Below are positions 5,644 through 6,895 of a stretch of DNA of 6,895 nt, piece after piece. The notes beneath the pieces were generated by a model that made no database searches, was not told the origin of the DNA, and was given only the letters and a program-made list of their open reading frames with translations. The translations under genes and the position numbers were made by a program. This DNA is from Clostridia bacterium (GTDB taxonomy: Bacteria > Bacillota > Clostridia > Oscillospirales > SIG627). Each line of letters starts with the position of its first letter. The first letter of the stretch is position 1. Location: the NCBI GenBank assembly GCA_017408325.1, contig JAFQUW010000174.1:1-6895 (forward strand), written 5' to 3'.

Positions 5644-6331
5644 GGTGCACCTCCCGACAGAGCGTGCAGAAGTGCGCACTGGCGCGGTATTCCTCCGCGG
5701 TGTAAAAATGCCCCTCGCCCTGCGGCGTCAGGTGCAACACGTGTGTGGAAAAGTCGAGCGCGCCCGCGATGTCGTGGCTGACGAAGAGCACGCCGAGCCC
5801 CTCGCGCGAGAGCGAACGCAACAGGTGATACAGCTCGTGCGTCACCGCGCCGTCGAGACCCGTGCTCGGCTCGTCCAGAATCAGCGCCTTTGACGCGGAA
5901 AGGAGCGCGCGCGACAGCAAAACGCGCTGGCGCTGACCGCCCGAAAGCGCGCCGAAGGAGTCCGAAGCAAACGCCTCTGCCGAGGTGCGGGAAAGCGCCT
6001 GTGTCACCCGTTTGCGGCGGGCGGCGCCGCGAAGCGAGCCCTCGCGCAGGCCGAGCGAGGCGACCTCGAACGCCGTCGCGGGGAAGGAAGCGTCCTGCGG
6101 CGTTTTCTGCGGCAGGTAGCCGATGCCGCCGCGCACGCCCTCCCCGTAGGTGAGCGTGCCGCCCGACGGGCTATGCAGTCCGACGAGCGTGCGGACGAGC
6201 GTGGATTTTCCGCTCCCGTTCTCGCCGCAGACGAGGATCCTCTGACCCTCCGACAGCGAAAAAGACAAGTCGCGTACCACGACCCTCTGCCCGTAGGACA
6301 GGGTCAGGTTCTGCGCGGTGATGAGTGCCAT
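5636..6331 (-). CDS. znuC: Metal ABC transporter ATP-binding protein (ZnuC-like)
   Basis: A 231-residue ATPase that powers metal import with the permease encoded next. Walker A GENGSGKST (36-44), Q-loop Gln75 in YLPQK, signature LSGGQ (129-133), Walker B ALILDEP (149-155), D-loop TGLD (157-160) and switch His186 in SHD are all intact. The start at 6331 is chosen over an ATG 14 codons upstream: GGAGG (6336-6340) lies just before it, the protein then begins MALITAQNLTLSYG as expected, and the upstream ATG would lie within the operator and promoter. The C-terminal tail is unusual: His220, Cys222, Cys225, His229 and His230 form an HxCxxCxxxHH cluster that could bind a metal ion. It is the first gene of the operon; the usual solute-binding protein gene (znuA type) is not in the window. 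Zinc specificity is inferred from this tail and the operator. Confidence 0.94.
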   Translation of the reverse strand: MALITAQNLTLSYGQRVVVRDLSFSLSEGQRILVCGENGSGKSTLVRTLVGLHSPSGGTLTYGEGVRGGIGYLPQKTPQDASFPATAFEVASLGLREGSLRGAARRKRVTQALSRTSAEAFASDSFGALSGGQRQRVLLSRALLSASKALILDEPSTGLDGAVTHELYHLLRSLSREGLGVLFVSHDIAGALDFSTHVLHLTPQGEGHFYTAEEYRASAHFCTLCREVHHV

Positions 6332-6341
6332 AACGCCTCCG

Positions 6342-6364
6342 AATTTGAAAATGGTTTTCAAATT
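6342..6364. promoter_or_regulatory. 23-bp palindromic operator of the Fur/Zur type
   Basis: The 10-base arm AATTTGAAAA (6342-6351) and its exact complement (6355-6364) flank TGG. The core TGAAAAC-C-ATTTTCA read on the minus strand fits the 7-1-7 shape of Fur-family boxes (Fur TGATAAT-N-ATTATCA; Zur and PerR variants), with one mismatch. It overlaps the end of the -10 box and the expected start of transcription, so a bound repressor would block the transporter promoter. Which family member binds is inferred from the gene content: Zur is the best guess. Confidence 0.75.
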
Positions 6365-6390
6365 ATACCACAAACTCCCTCCCCCGTCAA
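6362..6390 (-). promoter_or_regulatory. Sigma-A promoter of the metal transporter operon
   Basis: TTGACG (6385-6390) and TATAAT (6362-6367), 17 bp apart, with an extended -10 TG (TGGTATAAT). Transcription should start near 6355, inside the palindrome, giving a leader of about 25 nt before the ATPase start. Confidence 0.88.
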
Positions 6391-6391
6391 G

Positions 6392-6414
6392 AAACGCGCG
6401 TCGGACGGGCGTTT
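6392..6414 (+). terminator. Hairpin H1, terminator-like on the plus strand
   Basis: AAACGCGCGTC (6392-6402) and GACGGGCGTTT (6404-6414) pair over 11 bases with one mismatch and a T-run continues to 6418. It would terminate plus-strand transcription entering from the left, but it lies immediately upstream of the minus-strand -35 box and no plus-strand gene is present, so it may simply be the first member of the hairpin array. Confidence 0.4.
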
Positions 6415-6421
6415 TTTTCTA

Positions 6422-6452
6422 CTTCTTTTCTTTTCGGAGAAAAGAAAAGAAG
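6422..6452. repeat. Polypyrimidine/polypurine hairpin R1
   Basis: CTTCTTTTCTTTTC and its exact complement flank GGA: 14-bp perfect arms. The module continues with AAAAGCCGAGACGAGAAAAAG and recurs at 6540-6598. Confidence 0.85.
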
Positions 6453-6498
6453 CAAAAGAAAAGCCGAGACGAGAAAAAGAAAACGGCAACGTCAGCAG

Positions 6499-6529
6499 AA
6501 AACCGAGCCCAAACAACGGGCTCGGTTTT
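6499..6529. terminator. Hairpin H2, bidirectional terminator-like
   Basis: AAAACCGAGCCC (6499-6510) and GGGCTCGGTTTT (6518-6529) form a perfect 12-bp stem with a 7-nt loop (AAACAAC). T-rich sequence follows on the plus strand (TTTTGGGTTTTT) and A-rich flanks make it plausible in both directions. Confidence 0.65.
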
Positions 6530-6539
6530 GGGTTTTTCT

Positions 6540-6568
6540 CTTCTTTCTTTTCGGAGAAAAGAAAGAAG
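6540..6568. repeat. Polypyrimidine/polypurine hairpin R2
   Basis: CTTCTTTCTTTTC and its exact complement flank GGA: 13-bp perfect arms. Compared with R1, one T is missing from the left arm and the matching A from the right arm, so the pairing is preserved. Confidence 0.85.
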
Positions 6569-6613
6569 CAAAGAAAAGCCGAGGCGGGAAAAAGAAACAG
6601 ACGACCTTCAGCA

Positions 6614-6646
6614 CAAACGGTGTCCGTAAAGCGTGGGCACCGTTTG
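6614..6646. repeat. Hairpin H3
   Basis: CAAACGGTGTCC (6614-6625) pairs with GGGCACCGTTTG (6635-6646) over 12 positions with one G-T wobble and a 9-nt loop. No clear T-run follows. Its outer flank GTTTGCGG (6642-6649) is also complementary to CCGCAAAC (6686-6693) at the next hairpin. Confidence 0.7.
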
Positions 6647-6688
6647 CGGTTTATGAAAAAAGTGCCGTCACCGAAAAAACGTCCGCCG

Positions 6689-6719
6689 CAAACAGCGGTC
6701 GCGGTTTGACCGCTGTTTG
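6689..6719. repeat. Hairpin H4
   Basis: CAAACAGCGGTC (6689-6700) and GACCGCTGTTTG (6708-6719) form a perfect 12-bp stem with the 7-nt loop GCGGTTT. It starts the first right-facing module. Confidence 0.75.
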
Positions 6720-6735
6720 TGTTTGAGGCTCCTCC

Positions 6736-6761
6736 TTTTGCCCTTCTCACACTTTGCTTTC
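6736..6761 (+). repeat. Direct repeat, first copy (second copy at 6870-6895)
   Basis: TTTTGCCC, one variable base (T here, A in the second copy), then TCTCACACTTTGCTTTC. The second copy follows hairpin H5 as this one follows H4, about 134 bases later, showing tandem modules in the same orientation. Confidence 0.85.
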
Positions 6762-6770
6762 TTTTTTGCT

Positions 6771-6804
6771 TCTTTTTTCTTTCTCTTGAAAGAAGAAAGA
6801 AAAG
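6771..6804. repeat. Polypyrimidine/polypurine hairpin R3 (degenerate)
   Basis: CTTTC and GAAAG flank TCTT, and the pairing extends outward through T-rich and A-rich arms with a few wobbles or mismatches. It corresponds to R1 and R2 read from the other strand. Confidence 0.6.
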
Positions 6805-6819
6805 CAAACACCCCCGCCG

Positions 6820-6850
6820 CAAAACGAGCCCGTCGTTTGGGCTCGTTTTG
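6820..6850. terminator. Hairpin H5, terminator-like
   Basis: CAAAACGAGCCC (6820-6831) and GGGCTCGTTTTG (6839-6850) form a perfect 12-bp stem with the 7-nt loop GTCGTTT. It resembles H2 with one C-G pair fewer in the stem. T-runs beside it are short, so terminator function is uncertain. Confidence 0.5.
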
Positions 6851-6869
6851 TGCCTGACTCCCCCCCTTT

Positions 6870-6895
6870 TTTTGCCCATCTCACACTTTGCTTTC
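6870..6895 (+). repeat. Direct repeat, second copy, at the window edge
   Basis: Matches 6736-6761 with one base difference and is cut by the window end. The array therefore probably continues to the right. Confidence 0.85.

Larger units (their letters stand above)
6391..6895. repeat. Gene-free divergent hairpin array
   Basis: About 505 bases with no credible gene. It holds five GC-rich hairpins (6392-6414, 6499-6529, 6614-6646, 6689-6719, 6820-6850) alternating with polypyrimidine/polypurine hairpin modules (6422-6452, 6540-6568, 6771-6804). Reading left of about 6650 on the minus strand and right of it on the plus strand gives the same order: GC hairpin, 20-30 variable bases, then a stretch containing CTTTGCTTC or TTTTGCTTC and a CT/AG hairpin. 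Two modules face left and two face right, the last cut by the window edge. Long frames crossing it read only as low-complexity Lys/Arg/Ser/Phe repeats and are not genes. It resembles dispersed palindromic repeat families or a stack of terminators; which one cannot be told from the window. Confidence 0.75.

Noticed and set aside
6358..6879. A 173-codon minus-strand frame and overlapping plus-strand frames (6173-6709, 6318-6629)
   Set aside because: They read the hairpin array as low-complexity Lys/Arg/Ser/Phe repeats, overlap the operator and promoter, and have no recognisable domain. Repetition in the translation only mirrors the DNA repeats.
6391..6895. CRISPR array
   Set aside because: Repeats are not constant 24-40 bp units with unique spacers of equal length. 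The stems differ and modules face both directions, and there are no cas genes.

Overview
The window looks like chromosomal DNA of a Bacillota organism, probably a gut-type Clostridia (Oscillospirales/Christensenellales-like). The signs are strong GGAGG ribosome binding sites, textbook sigma-A promoters with 17-bp spacers, lipoprotein signal peptides of Gram-positive style and rho-independent terminators. This placement is inference; no rRNA or marker gene is present. All supported genes lie on the minus strand, so the biological order runs from right to left.

Right edge (about 6391-6895): a 500-base stretch without a credible gene. It holds a divergent array of perfect or near-perfect hairpins (11-12 bp arms, mostly 7-nt loops) alternating with polypyrimidine/polypurine hairpin modules. 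Modules left of about 6650 face one way and modules to the right face the other. It looks like an intergenic repeat family or a terminator cluster.

Middle (4828-6390): a two-gene metal ABC transporter operon of the ABC-3 zinc/manganese family. The ATPase (ZnuC-like) is followed by the permease (ZnuB-like) with an 8-nt overlap. It is driven by a strong promoter whose -10 and start region carry a 23-bp palindrome of the Fur/Zur type. No solute-binding protein is present. The ATPase ends in a Cys/His-rich tail.

Left (1-4812): four paralogous lipoproteins with a nearly constant N-terminal half and divergent C-terminal halves, built from two (one gene: three) copies of one degenerate domain that I cannot name with certainty. 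Two of them (starts at 4659 and 3369) are preceded by a duplicated cassette: a sigma-A promoter, a leader of about 95 nt with a strong intrinsic terminator just before the ribosome binding site, and an upstream strand able to pair with the 5' half of the terminator. That is the layout of a transcription attenuator or riboswitch-like leader, and I do not recognise its class. The genes starting at 3369, 2335 and 1046 form one likely operon. It continues into a further lipoprotein-like reading frame at the left edge that carries a TGA at codon 3. A small secreted ORF (3496-3681) lies between the first and second lipoprotein genes and stops inside the duplicated promoter cassette.

How it fits together: the metal transporter should be switched on when the metal is scarce. 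No terminator is visible between it and the lipoprotein promoter, so its transcript would run into the first attenuator, which could end the transporter message or pass it into the lipoprotein genes. A functional link between the lipoproteins and metal uptake is only a hypothesis.
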